Assembly (NCBI GenBank): GCA_937981955.1
Contig: CALJNA010000063.1
Span: 1 to 63,144, forward strand
Reading direction: 5' to 3'
DNA: 63,144 bases
Source of the DNA: an uncultured Granulosicoccaceae bacterium
GTDB lineage: Bacteria > Pseudomonadota > Gammaproteobacteria > Granulosicoccales > Granulosicoccaceae
Position 1 is the stretch's first letter, and every line of letters starts with the position of its first letter. Made by a program: the position numbers and the translations under genes. The notes under the pieces are model-generated. The model searched no databases. It saw only the letters and a program-made list of their open reading frames with translations, and had not been told where the DNA came from. Below are positions 51,603 through 60,982 of the stretch, piece by piece.

Positions 51603-52481
51603 GTGTCCGATTATCTCACCACCACTGAAGTCGCTGAGCTTTTGCGGATAAAAGAACGCAAAGTGTACGACCTTGCATCATCAGGACAATTGCCGTGCAA
51701 CAAAGCCATCGGCAAACTTTTATTTCCACGTGATCAAATCAATGCGTGGCTTGCCAGTAACGCTGAACATGCCATTGAGCCACTGCCGGAACGTCCTGCC
51801 GTTCTCCTTGGCAGTCACGATCCGCTATTGGAGTGGGCACTGCGTGAATCTGGCAGCGGACTTGCCACACTGTTCGACGGCAGTGCTGACGGACTCGAAA
51901 GATTTATTGCTCGTGAGGGCGTTGCAGCTGGCCTGCACATTCATAACGAAAAGGACCAAACCTGGAATGAGCATGCTGTTCGCCAACACTGCAGTCAAAG
52001 CCCGGTGGTCCTTATTGAATGGGCGCGTCGGCAACGGGGCCTGATAATATCACCAGAGTACAGTCCCTCCGTAACGTCCATCAACGAACTCAGTGGTCTA
52101 ACAATTGTACCAAGGCAAGTCGGCTCTGGCGCGCAAGTGCTCTTCGATCAATTGATTACAAAAAGCGATCTGAATGGCAACAACATCAATTACACCGATG
52201 CGGCGCGAACGGAATCTGATGTGGCAAGTGCAATAAACTCGGGTAGCGCAAACGCAGGCTTTGGCCTCGCCTCAGTTGCGGCCAGCTACAATCTGAATTT
52301 CGTTCCCTTGATCGAGGAACGATACGATTTGTTGATCGATCGACTGCAGTACTTTGAAAAACCTATGCAGACTTTATTCGGGTTTTGTCAAAGTGAACGT
52401 TTTTCACACCATGTAGCTAGCGTGCCTGGATACAAAGTGGATGGATTGGGAACCGTTCATTTTAACGGCGCAGGGCTCTAA
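51603..52481 (+). CDS. HTH plus periplasmic-binding-like domain regulator (COG1910-type), tungstate operon
   Basis: A protein of 292 residues starting at GTG 51603, 2 bp after tupA. Residues 1-60 are an excisionase-like HTH (TTTEVAELLRIKERKVYDLASSGQLPCNKAIGK). The rest is a type-II binding-protein-like domain (VLLGSHDPLLEWALRESGSG, PRQVGSGAQVLFDQL, INSGSANAGFGLASVA). Proteins of this layout are thought to sense oxyanions in the cytoplasm and regulate transport genes. It is probably the repressor of tupBCA. The end overlaps the convergent HTH gene by four bases. Confidence 0.85.
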   Translation: MSDYLTTTEVAELLRIKERKVYDLASSGQLPCNKAIGKLLFPRDQINAWLASNAEHAIEPLPERPAVLLGSHDPLLEWALRESGSGLATLFDGSADGLERFIAREGVAAGLHIHNEKDQTWNEHAVRQHCSQSPVVLIEWARRQRGLIISPEYSPSVTSINELSGLTIVPRQVGSGAQVLFDQLITKSDLNGNNINYTDAARTESDVASAINSGSANAGFGLASVAASYNLNFVPLIEERYDLLIDRLQYFEKPMQTLFGFCQSERFSHHVASVPGYKVDGLGTVHFNGAGL

Positions 52482-52993
52482 AACAATCCAAATATTTTAC
52501 GTCGTCTCTGCGGTTCGGGTGCTGGTAATAGTGATTGCGCAATCTCGATCTGTCGTGCCCAGAACCTGTCTTTCTCATCCAGCCGCCTTGCCTGATCAGC
52601 AATCATGGCTCGCTGATCAGCAAGCTGCTTAGCCATTTGTTGATTGGTTTTCTCGAGCAACTCCTTATTCCATTCGAGCTCTCGAATCAATAGCTCTACC
52701 GTGCCAGATGATTGCGTTGCCTCTTGTATTGCCTCATCACTTAATGCGATATCCGGCTCTACACCAATGGCAGGTGAAGCAACGGCTGGTGAAGCTTGTT
52801 TGGGCGAGGATTTTTTTACCGCCTTCAGTTTCAGATTAGCTAGCGGCTTTAGATTAGGGTATACGCGTATAAGCTCTTGGAGCTCGATACCATCAGGTGT
52901 TCGATCTAATTCGCCACTTTTAATTTTGTCGTACATGGTCTGGCGCGACACTCCGGCCATTCTCGATGCATCCGTAACGCTTAATATCGTCAT
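52478..52993 (-). CDS. HTH DNA-binding protein with C-terminal coiled coil
   Basis: A protein of 171 residues from ATG 52993. Residues 1-35 form an HTH (SVTDASRMAGVSRQTMYDKIKSGEL). A low-complexity linker rich in Ala, Ser, Pro and Lys follows, then a coiled coil of about 60 residues (ELEWNKELLEKTNQQMAKQLADQ). This architecture resembles phage or plasmid DNA-binding adaptors such as KfrA-type proteins, but no specific family is recognised. It may belong to an integrated element, though no neighbours support that. Confidence 0.6.
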   Translation of the reverse strand: MTILSVTDASRMAGVSRQTMYDKIKSGELDRTPDGIELQELIRVYPNLKPLANLKLKAVKKSSPKQASPAVASPAIGVEPDIALSDEAIQEATQSSGTVELLIRELEWNKELLEKTNQQMAKQLADQRAMIADQARRLDEKDRFWARQIEIAQSLLPAPEPQRRRKIFGLF

Positions 52994-53426
52994 GTCACTT
53001 CCATCCTGCAAAAACACTGACCTAGTACTTTAAATAGCCTGTCAACAAGCCACTCAAATTTGGTTTCTCTTTACAAAGGATAGTCTTGTATTGGCGTGCG
53101 TCCAGTGTCAATCGGACACAGCTGACGTCAAGCTCTGTGTCAACTGGTTGGTAAACCGCCAGATTTAGGGAATCAACCAGTGTTCTTGTCCGGCTGTACT
53201 CAGTAACGCCGCTTACACTGCACTGCCAGCCGGTCAAGCAATAGATTATGGAGTGCGTCGTTCATATTATGTTAAATACAATCGTAACCCCGCGATTGTG
53301 TATTCAAAATTTGCCTGAGTACCGCCGGCAATGTAAGCCTCGATACACTCCTGGGCGAGACAACTAATATGTGTTGGGCGATAGGAACGCGCCCAACATA
53401 ATTCAGGTATCAGCAGATCTATGGCG
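52994..53426. other. 433-bp intergenic stretch with two hairpins
   Basis: No convincing gene. A 71-codon minus-strand frame at 53022-53237 is not credible, having no start context or recognisable product. ACAATCG (53278-53284) and CGATTGT (53293-53299) pair, and TGTTGGGCG (53372-53380) pairs with CGCCCAACA (53390-53398). The latter lies just beyond the 3' end of the leftward secreted-protein gene and may end its transcript, although no U-tract is seen. Confidence 0.6.
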
Positions 53427-54068
53427 CTATTGAGTGACTATTGTCGAACAAATAGCGGTTGCCGTGATATTAGTACGCCTAAAATTTGAGTTGTTTATAC
53501 GTTTCTCGTAGGGGTGGAAATCAGCTTGCCTGTCAATGTCGCAAGCGTATCCTCCAGATCCGAGTGATTCGATCATTGGCACTCGAAGGGACACATCGCG
53601 TACCCCATTGGCATTACCATTCTCATCTAACGTAAAAATTTCCGTATCGAGCGTTGCGCGACACGAACCTCCGGTTACGGTATACGAATCCGGGCAACGT
53701 GCCACACAAAGATCGTCATCCGTTGAAAATCTGCCTGGGTAGGGATGAATACATTCCGATGTTGCTTGAGTTGATTCAATTCGGTATTGACTGGTGTTAA
53801 TCGGGTTTACCGGTTGGGGTTTAGCGCCATCACCAATTTCAATTCGAACACGGTGCCTGGAATCACTTGAACCGACTGAGTGGTTTATTAGCAAGTAAAT
53901 GCCAGCTGGCACATCGCAAACTGGAGTGTCCGAATTACACATTTCTTGATGTGTTTCAGGATGCTGCAATTGGTACCACCCGTCACCTGGAAACTCATAC
54001 ACAGCAGCCTGACTTAGTGGTGCTAGTAAAAGTGTGATTGCAAATACACTGGCTCTAAACAATTTCAT
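53427..54068 (-). CDS. Secreted Cys-containing protein of unknown function
   Basis: A protein of 213 residues from ATG 54068 (MKLFRASVFAITLLLAPLSQA), a clear Sec signal. The mature part opens with AVYEFPGDGWYQLQHPET and contains about nine cysteines (MCNSDTPVCDVP, ECIHPY, LCVARCPDSYTVTGGSCRA). Disulfides are probable. No family recognised. The gene stands alone between two intergenic regions and diverges from the DUF1232 gene. Confidence 0.6.
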   Translation of the reverse strand: MKLFRASVFAITLLLAPLSQAAVYEFPGDGWYQLQHPETHQEMCNSDTPVCDVPAGIYLLINHSVGSSDSRHRVRIEIGDGAKPQPVNPINTSQYRIESTQATSECIHPYPGRFSTDDDLCVARCPDSYTVTGGSCRATLDTEIFTLDENGNANGVRDVSLRVPMIESLGSGGYACDIDRQADFHPYEKRINNSNFRRTNITATAICSTIVTQ

Positions 54069-54300
54069 CTCTGTGAATATCCGTTCTTGACGCGGAAATG
54101 GTACACGAGATAATAAGTGCCATAGCTGCAAAATCGTCACATTATGTTTAAGATCGCACTCAGGTTGTGACACCAGACACAAACGAAAGAGATTAGCAGC
54201 TTTCTAACTATTATCTGTAAGGGTGCCCGATCAGCTGAGTTTTTAAATCACGTGAATTTGACTATAAATATCCTAACGTACAACTACGCGGCTACATAAT

Positions 54301-54684
54301 ATGTTTAAACGCGTTTTGCACTGGGCGAAAGTAGCTAAGAGTGAATTAGTCGCCGTCTATATTGCGAGTCGCGATAAGCGAACGCCACGCATCGTAAAAT
54401 TTATCGCCATAAGCGTTGTCGCGTATGCATTCAGCCCAATCGATTTAATTCCAGACTTTATTCCTGTGCTTGGATATCTCGATGATGTTCTGGTTGTCGC
54501 CGCAGGCGTCGCACTGGTGGTCAAATTGACACCTGAAGCACTTATGGCGGAATTTCGGATGAAAGCCCAAAACAATAAAATGCCTGCGAAAAACTGGATA
54601 ACAGGTACTCTGTTCATCGCACTGTGGATTATTAGTGGCTTGTTCATCGGCAGATGGACATACTTGCATTTTTACACAAGCTAA
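54301..54684 (+). CDS. DUF1232 (YkvA-like) membrane protein
   Basis: A protein of 127 residues. The DUF1232 core VAYAFSPIDLIPDFIPVLGYLDDVLVVAAGV is plain. A second hydrophobic helix lies near residues 100-120. The family is widespread and of unknown function, though some members influence membrane or stress traits. Its 3' end lies 25 bp from the convergent DUF1349 gene. Confidence 0.85.
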   Translation: MFKRVLHWAKVAKSELVAVYIASRDKRTPRIVKFIAISVVAYAFSPIDLIPDFIPVLGYLDDVLVVAAGVALVVKLTPEALMAEFRMKAQNNKMPAKNWITGTLFIALWIISGLFIGRWTYLHFYTS

Positions 54685-54709
54685 TGAAAACAGACCGGGA
54701 AGAATCCCA

Positions 54710-55339
54710 CTAACCAACGTGCGCCTTCCAAACACATTCTGACAGAGACATATCGGTAAAGCTTGCGGTAAACGAAGACTCAACGGGACTGCAGGCGTAA
54801 ACTCCAAAACTCACACTATGCGATGCGGGCAACGGCGGATTACAGCTGCCCATTTCCAAAGTTGTCTCACCCAGCAAGTGCATGTGGAATATGCGCATTT
54901 GTTTGAAGTCGATTCCATCAAAAGAAGACTCAATAAGAAAGTCTGGTCCTCTGCGACTTAACCGATACCAGATACTATCGGGCAATTCGATATCAGTTGT
55001 CGCCCAATCGGAATAACCGCGATTGGTTACCACGCTGCCCAGTCGGCAATACTCATCGTTCTGATATTCAATAGAGGCCTTGAACCAGTTTTCGCCGTCC
55101 AGATATATAATCAACCCACATTGATCGAACAACGAGCGATAATTAAAACTGACTTTGGAGGTGAATGTAAAATTATCTTGAGAGTCTAACAACAATGCCG
55201 GCGCATTGTCGTTACGAAAACCATAGTACGATCGCTGCCAGAAATCAGTAGCAGGTTCGGTGGTTATCGCTACCGATTCGGGCGTTACGTTATGCGCTTC
55301 CGGTTCATGAATCCACCGGCCTTTCGTAAAATCAACCAT
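54710..55339 (-). CDS. DUF1349 concanavalin-like protein
   Basis: A protein of 209 residues, all-beta, of the DUF1349 family (FRNDNAPALLLDSQDNFTFTSKVSFNYRSLFDQCGLIIYLDGENWFK; VTNRGYSDWATTDIELPDSIWYRLSRRGPDF). Such proteins bind or trim carbohydrates in several systems, but the role is unknown. It lies last in the leftward sugar-acid operon, 29 bp after the FAD oxidase gene, which suggests a link to that substrate. Confidence 0.8.
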   Translation of the reverse strand: MVDFTKGRWIHEPEAHNVTPESVAITTEPATDFWQRSYYGFRNDNAPALLLDSQDNFTFTSKVSFNYRSLFDQCGLIIYLDGENWFKASIEYQNDEYCRLGSVVTNRGYSDWATTDIELPDSIWYRLSRRGPDFLIESSFDGIDFKQMRIFHMHLLGETTLEMGSCNPPLPASHSVSFGVYACSPVESSFTASFTDMSLSECVWKAHVG

Positions 55340-55368
55340 TTGAAAAGCCTGGAGTGAAATACCGCGAA

Positions 55369-56676
55369 CTAACCGATAACAGAAAAACTGGATTCGGCAT
55401 TGATTTTTCGATTGCGCGAATAGCAGTCCAAAGACAAAGTGTAATTCGCGTTGTTCAATTTGAATTGCACTGGATCGGTATCGTGATTCTGCCCGACATC
55501 TTCTGCTTGCACCAGTGTCGCCATAATCTTTCCAGCAACAGGGGCATTCTTATATTGATTACCGCTGGTACCGCAGGCCATGAAAAACCCGGGCAAGTCA
55601 CTTTTGTCATATATAGGCATCCAGTCTTCACTGACATCATACAAAGCAACAACGCCTTTAGCCGTATCAGGAATACCAAGCTCTGGTAATCGCTGCGCAA
55701 GGCGCATAACCAGCGTTTTCCATTGCGCAGAAAATTCCAGATTAAAGTGATCAGGATCATCGACCCATTCGCGTTCATCACATTCCGGGTCTTCTGAGCC
55801 GATCAGCATTCCGTTTCCACTGGATGGTCTTGTATAGACCTGAACATCGCTATCGGAAGTTATCATGCGCTTGGCTGAGTTCAGTGACGCTGGTGCATCC
55901 ACGTGGGCAACTTCGTGTCGTAAAGCTCTTGTACTCATCAGCATATTGTCACTCACCCCCGCTAAGCGATTAATCACTGACGAGTGTGGTCCGGCAACAT
56001 TAATGACAACCGGTGCCTTGATTACTGTTCCATCACTGAGCTCAACACCGGCAACGCGATTATTCTCGCGAAGTATCTTACTGACTTCCGCATTGAACCT
56101 GAATTTAGCCCCTTGCTGTTCAGCAGCAGCTTGAACGTTTTGCGCCGATAGCATGGGATCGTTAACGTAACCACCACACGGAAAGAAAACCGCACCGTTT
56201 ATCTCACCACCAGTGGGCTCACCAAAATCAGGGTCATCGATAAGTTTTGCTGGAAAGAATCGGCGAGTATCAACACCTGGCAGGAAGTCGGCCATTTCAC
56301 CGGCACTAACATGTTCATAAGGACACGCAATTTCATCCATGACCGAACAAGCTTTTTCAAGCATACCGTTCAACTCGGTCTTTGCCACCAAACAGCCGGT
56401 ATTGTGATACTCAATAAGCTCAGAAGGATTCACTGCATTACCAATATAGTCACTCCAGTTTCGCCAGTAGTGCCAACCCTCGTATGCCAGAGCGCATGAG
56501 TCTGTAGTGGAATAATAAGTACGAATAATGGCACACGATGAAGACGTTGAGCCATAACCCGCTTGCGGCAATTTATCTACCGACAGAGTTTTATACCCTA
56601 GCTTTGATAATTCATAAGCCGTGCATGCACCGATAACGCCAGCTCCGATGATGAGTGCATCAACATTTTTACTCAT
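55369..56676 (-). CDS. FAD-dependent oxidoreductase (DAO family)
   Basis: A protein of 435 residues. The FAD motif LIIGAGVIGACTAYELSKLGYKT is at the start, and GSTSSSCAIIRTYYST follows as in sarcosine-oxidase-like dehydrogenases. The end has DLPGFFMACGTSGNQYKNAPVAG. It oxidises an amine or hydroxy acid. In a sugar-acid operon a 2-hydroxy or amino acid substrate seems likely. It is unrelated to the soxBDAG complex apart from the fold. The gene precedes DUF1349 and follows UxaA, with a 41-bp gap. Confidence 0.85.
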   Translation of the reverse strand: MSKNVDALIIGAGVIGACTAYELSKLGYKTLSVDKLPQAGYGSTSSSCAIIRTYYSTTDSCALAYEGWHYWRNWSDYIGNAVNPSELIEYHNTGCLVAKTELNGMLEKACSVMDEIACPYEHVSAGEMADFLPGVDTRRFFPAKLIDDPDFGEPTGGEINGAVFFPCGGYVNDPMLSAQNVQAAAEQQGAKFRFNAEVSKILRENNRVAGVELSDGTVIKAPVVINVAGPHSSVINRLAGVSDNMLMSTRALRHEVAHVDAPASLNSAKRMITSDSDVQVYTRPSSGNGMLIGSEDPECDEREWVDDPDHFNLEFSAQWKTLVMRLAQRLPELGIPDTAKGVVALYDVSEDWMPIYDKSDLPGFFMACGTSGNQYKNAPVAGKIMATLVQAEDVGQNHDTDPVQFKLNNANYTLSLDCYSRNRKINAESSFSVIG

Positions 56677-56717
56677 TATTATTTTATCCAGTGATCACGC
56701 AGATATGCGCAATTTAA

Positions 56718-58268
56718 CTACATGGTAGCGCCGATTTGCCAGGGCACAAATTCATTATCACCCAGCCCATGCTGTTCACTCAGGGTCTTTTCTCCAGACG
56801 CAACGCGTAACAACTTATCGTATATTTGCTGACCAACGGTTGCCACTGAGTCGCCTTCACTGACTATCGTGCCTGCATTGATATCCATATCGTCTTCAAG
56901 CTGCGAGTACATCTCTGTATTGGTGGCGATTTTCAAACTTGGCGCAGGTTTGCAACCAAAGGTCGAGCCGCGACCGGTGGTGAACGAAACCAGATTACAA
57001 CCACCGGCAACCTGACCGGTTACCGATGCCGGATCGTAACCGGGAGAATCCATAAACACAAAGCCTTTGCAATCGACTGCTTGTGCGTACTTGAATACAC
57101 CGGTAAGCGGGCTGGTGCCACCTTTAGCAACAGCACCCAGCGATTTCTCGAGAATCGTGGTCAGCCCGCCGAGTTTATTGCCTGGAGAAGGGTTGTTGTC
57201 GAGCGAACCATTGTTACGCTCAACATAAGCTTGCCACCATTCAATACGCTCCATTAAATGGTTTGCGACATCAGTATTAACCGCACGGCGCGTCAGTAGA
57301 TGCTCCGCCCCGTATATTTCTGGCGTTTCGGCTAATACCGCCGTACCGCCCTGCTTAACCAGAAGATCGGCAGCGTAACCCAGCGCTGGATTAGCGGTTA
57401 TCCCCGACCAAGCGTCAGACCCGCCACATTGCAGCGCAAGCATGAGCGAAGAAGCAGAGCAACTCTCTCGGCTTATTTTATTCACTTCTGGCAGCATTGC
57501 TAACAAATGCTGATGACCCTGTTCTACCGTTTTCTTATGACCGCCACTTGTCTGAACGTTCATCGTACATAGCAGTGGACCGCGCGACAAAGCATGTTCA
57601 GACAAGGTTGACTGAATCTGACTGGCCTCACAGCCAAGACCAACGAACAGCACACCACCAATATTAGGATGGGTTGCATACCCGGCAAGCACGCGTTGCA
57701 AGTTATCCCAACCTTCTCCCTGTGTGGCCATACCGCAGCCAGTGCCATGAGTGAACGCTGCGATGCCATCAACGTTAGGGTAAGCCTGCAGGATTTCATC
57801 GGTAATTGAATTGACGATATGGTGAACCGCCGTTGCCGAACAATTAACACTGCTGAGTACGGCGATAAAATTTCGAGTACCGACTCGTCCATCGCCGCGC
57901 TTAAATCCTTGAAAAACATCCGTACTGTTTATCGAGACATTATGAATATCGCTACAGAACTCATGCGCGGCATCGTTGTTCTGAAAATCGAGATTGTGCG
58001 TGTGTATATGCTCGCCCAAGGCAATGGCATCGCGGGCAACACCAATGGTTTGTGCATATTTTTTTACGCGATCACCTGAAGCAATGGGCGCAAGAGCCAC
58101 TTTATGACCTTTGGGAACTGCTTTTTCCACGGTAAGGCCATTCAAATTCTCGCCAGGTTTTAATGAGCGAAGCGCGACACCCACATTGTCTTCTGTTGAG
58201 AGTTGAAGCACCGGATTACCGATTGCATCGTCGCTCATCCACACGATTGGAGAGACGTCATCTGTCAT
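56718..58268 (-). CDS. UxaA-family sugar-acid dehydratase (altronate/galactarate dehydratase type)
   Basis: A protein of 516 residues, full length for the family. An N-terminal SAF domain (about residues 25-100, DNVGVALRSLKPGENLNGLTVEKAVPKGHK) precedes the UxaA catalytic domain (RVGTRNFIAVLSSVNCSATAVHH, AFTHGTGCGMATQGEGWD, GGCNLVSFTTGRGSTFGCKPAPSLK). The metal-dependent dehydration gives a 2-keto-3-deoxy acid. Substrate (altronate, galactarate or other) is open. It lies in the leftward operon after the beta-hydroxyacid dehydrogenase gene. Confidence 0.88.
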   Translation of the reverse strand: MTDDVSPIVWMSDDAIGNPVLQLSTEDNVGVALRSLKPGENLNGLTVEKAVPKGHKVALAPIASGDRVKKYAQTIGVARDAIALGEHIHTHNLDFQNNDAAHEFCSDIHNVSINSTDVFQGFKRGDGRVGTRNFIAVLSSVNCSATAVHHIVNSITDEILQAYPNVDGIAAFTHGTGCGMATQGEGWDNLQRVLAGYATHPNIGGVLFVGLGCEASQIQSTLSEHALSRGPLLCTMNVQTSGGHKKTVEQGHQHLLAMLPEVNKISRESCSASSLMLALQCGGSDAWSGITANPALGYAADLLVKQGGTAVLAETPEIYGAEHLLTRRAVNTDVANHLMERIEWWQAYVERNNGSLDNNPSPGNKLGGLTTILEKSLGAVAKGGTSPLTGVFKYAQAVDCKGFVFMDSPGYDPASVTGQVAGGCNLVSFTTGRGSTFGCKPAPSLKIATNTEMYSQLEDDMDINAGTIVSEGDSVATVGQQIYDKLLRVASGEKTLSEQHGLGDNEFVPWQIGATM

Positions 58269-58322
58269 GTTATTGCCAACCTGCTAGTGAGTGTGTGAAA
58301 AGGCTTTTTTCAATTTACGCGA

Positions 58323-59207
58323 TTAAGCGTCTTTCCAATGCCTGACCAAACTTGGAATAGTGTCGTCTCCATTCCCAGCTTCCACAACTTTTTTAAGAAT
58401 TGCCTCCGCATCTTTAGGCATGCTGACATCAACACCATTCGCTTCAGCCATGCTGTTGAAGTAACCAATATCTTTATATCCGTTCGCCAGCGAAAACTGA
58501 AGCTTGGATTCATCACCCGTTAAAGGCCCGGCCATTACCCAGTCGAAAAAATCACTGCGATTCGGTCCGGCTGCCATCACATCATATAAAAGCTGTAAAT
58601 CAACACCGGCTTTCTCGGCAGTTTTAATAGATTCTGCGATCAGGCATGCAACCGACATTGAGAAACCATTATTTATAAGTTTGAGTTTATGCCCCACACC
58701 CAAAGCACCCACATGGAACAGGTTTTCAGACATGGTTTCGAGCAAAGGTTTAGCACTGGCGAAGTCGGCGTCACTTCCACCTGCCATCATATTAAGCGTA
58801 CCGGATTCTGCCGCTTCAGCTGAGCGACCCAGCGGCACATCAAGCATTGAACAGCCACGTTTCGACAGTTCATCGCCGATTTTCAAAGTTGACTCAGGCC
58901 GCGACGTGCCACAGTCGATCAGCATAAATGGATGGTCCATTCCATTGAGTAACCCACTTTCACCAAAAACAATCTCTTCAACGATTTCAGATGTGGTTAC
59001 ACACAGAATGACAACGTCGACTTGTGCTGCCATTTCAGATGGCGATTTAACCTCTGTTGCACCCAGCTTTAGCAACCGCTCGACTGGTTCACGCCGGGAG
59101 TTTCCCATTACAACTAAAGGGTAACCGGCACCAATAACGTTTGCCGCCATGCCAACGCCCATTGATCCAAGACCGATAAAACCTACTCTTGCTAGTTCGC
59201 TTGCCAA
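58323..59207 (-). CDS. Beta-hydroxyacid dehydrogenase (3-HIBDH/GarR/LtnD type)
   Basis: A protein of 294 residues. The N-terminal dinucleotide site FIGLGSMGVGMAANVIGAGY is followed by the substrate motif DVPLGRSAEAAESGTLNMMAGG and the catalytic lysine in KLINNGFSMS. It oxidises a 3-hydroxyacid or reduces the semialdehyde. In sugar-acid operons it may act as tartronate semialdehyde reductase or L-threonate dehydrogenase. Position between IlvD/Edd and UxaA genes shows co-expression. Confidence 0.88.
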   Translation of the reverse strand: MASELARVGFIGLGSMGVGMAANVIGAGYPLVVMGNSRREPVERLLKLGATEVKSPSEMAAQVDVVILCVTTSEIVEEIVFGESGLLNGMDHPFMLIDCGTSRPESTLKIGDELSKRGCSMLDVPLGRSAEAAESGTLNMMAGGSDADFASAKPLLETMSENLFHVGALGVGHKLKLINNGFSMSVACLIAESIKTAEKAGVDLQLLYDVMAAGPNRSDFFDWVMAGPLTGDESKLQFSLANGYKDIGYFNSMAEANGVDVSMPKDAEAILKKVVEAGNGDDTIPSLVRHWKDA

Positions 59208-59242
59208 ACTCTTTCTCCGTTTATAATTGTGTTAAATGCTTT

Positions 59243-60964
59243 TTAATGACTATCACGTGGAACAGGTGCACCGCTACCGCCTTGCAAAAAATCCAGATCA
59301 GCTCCCTGATCTGCCTGCATCACAGTTTCCTGATATAACTTGACATAACCTCGCTCGGATCGCGGGTGCACTGGTTGCCACGCTGCTCGACGTTTCTCCA
59401 GCTCCTGTTCCGACACATTTAAGCTAAGTTGCCGATTAGAGACATCGAGCGTAATTTCGTCTCCCGATTGTACCAGTGCTAGCGGCCCGCCAACGGCTGC
59501 CTCTGGCGCAACATGTAAAACAACAGTACCGTAAGCGGTACCACTCATACGTGCATCGGATATGCGAACCATATCAGTGACGCCTTGCTTGAGTAATTTT
59601 GCCGGCAAGGCCATGTTGCCGACTTCGGCCATACCGGGGTAACCACGAGGACCACAGTTTTTAAGCACCATGATACTACTGGCATCGATTTCTAAATCCT
59701 CCCTGTCAATGCGCGCCTTGTAGTCTTCGATATCTTCGAACACCACGGCTTTACCGGTATGCTGTAACAGTTCTGGAGAGGCGGCAGAAGGTTTCAAAAT
59801 GGCGCCGTTTGGTGCAAGATTACCTCGAAGGACAACGAGCCCGCCCTGCTCTTTAAACGGCTTATCAATTTCAAATACAACATCCTTCTCATAAATTTTC
59901 GTATCCTGCACATTCTGCCACTGAGTTTTTCCATTTACTGTTATTGCATCTTTATGCAATAAGCCGGCTTCACCCAGTTGCTTTAACACAACCGGTAATC
60001 CGCCTGCATAGTAGAAATCTTCCATCAGGTAATCACCTGAAGGCATCAAATTAACAAGACACGGAACATCGCGACCAATCGTATCCCAGTCATCCAGACT
60101 ATGATCAACACCAACACGACCAGCAATGGCTAGCAAGTGAATAACTGCGTTGGTTGAACCCCCAATGGCGCCGTTAGCTCGAATGGCATTTTCAAATGCT
60201 GCTTTGGTCAATATATCTGAAGGCTTTAAATCTTCTGCGACCATTTCCATAATGCGTCTGCCAGCCATGTGCGCGAGCACCTGTCTTCGGGAATCTGCAG
60301 CCGGAATGGCAGCATTTCCAGGCAGCCCCATACCCAGCGCTTCAACCATGCACGCCATCGTTGACGCGGTACCCATGGTCATGCAATGCCCAACCGAGCG
60401 CGACATGCACGACTCTGACTCCATGAACTCTTCCTTGGTCAGTTCACCGGCTTTGACCATTGCATCGAATTGCCATACATGGGTTCCCGATCCTATTCGC
60501 TCCCCACGAAAGCGTCCATTTAGCATGGGACCACCGGATACAACTAAGGTCGGCAAGTCGCAGCTGGCAGCACCCATTAGCAATGATGGTGTCGTTTTAT
60601 CACAGCCGACCAGCAGTACCACGGCATCAAGCGGGTTCGCTCTAATACTCTCCTCAACATCCATGCTTGCCAGATTCCGAAACAGCATGGCGGTGGGACG
60701 CATCAGTGTCTCGCCTAATGACGTAACCGGAAACTCCACCGGGAAACCGCCCATCTCATAAACACCGCGCTTTACTTTTTCAGCAATACCTCGCAGATGC
60801 GCATTACAAGGGGTAAGTTCCGACCAGGTATTGCAAATGCCAATTACCGGCCTGCCATCAAACAGGTGATGAGGCAAACCCTGATTTTTCATCCAACTAC
60901 GATAAGCAAAGCCGTCCTTGTCCTGACGACCAAACCATTCGGTACTGCGAAGTTTTTTTGTCAT
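59243..60964 (-). CDS. IlvD/Edd-family sugar-acid dehydratase (L-arabonate/L-fuconate dehydratase-like)
   Basis: A protein of 573 residues. Iron-sulfur ligands are visible in CNTWSELTPCN, VGCDKTTPS and CMSRSVGHCMTMGTASTMAC. The subgroup sequence (WFGRQDKDGFAYRSWMKNQG at the start) is that of pentonate/fuconate dehydratases rather than dihydroxyacid dehydratase of valine synthesis. It dehydrates an aldonic acid to its 2-keto-3-deoxy form. A FAH gene precedes it by 18 bp. Confidence 0.88.
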   Translation of the reverse strand: MTKKLRSTEWFGRQDKDGFAYRSWMKNQGLPHHLFDGRPVIGICNTWSELTPCNAHLRGIAEKVKRGVYEMGGFPVEFPVTSLGETLMRPTAMLFRNLASMDVEESIRANPLDAVVLLVGCDKTTPSLLMGAASCDLPTLVVSGGPMLNGRFRGERIGSGTHVWQFDAMVKAGELTKEEFMESESCMSRSVGHCMTMGTASTMACMVEALGMGLPGNAAIPAADSRRQVLAHMAGRRIMEMVAEDLKPSDILTKAAFENAIRANGAIGGSTNAVIHLLAIAGRVGVDHSLDDWDTIGRDVPCLVNLMPSGDYLMEDFYYAGGLPVVLKQLGEAGLLHKDAITVNGKTQWQNVQDTKIYEKDVVFEIDKPFKEQGGLVVLRGNLAPNGAILKPSAASPELLQHTGKAVVFEDIEDYKARIDREDLEIDASSIMVLKNCGPRGYPGMAEVGNMALPAKLLKQGVTDMVRISDARMSGTAYGTVVLHVAPEAAVGGPLALVQSGDEITLDVSNRQLSLNVSEQELEKRRAAWQPVHPRSERGYVKLYQETVMQADQGADLDFLQGGSGAPVPRDSH

Positions 60965-60982
60965 GACTCTTTAAATTATTGA

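Noticed and set aside
53022..53237. A 71-codon minus-strand frame
   Set aside because: No recognisable product, poor start context, and it overlaps a hairpin-containing intergenic region.
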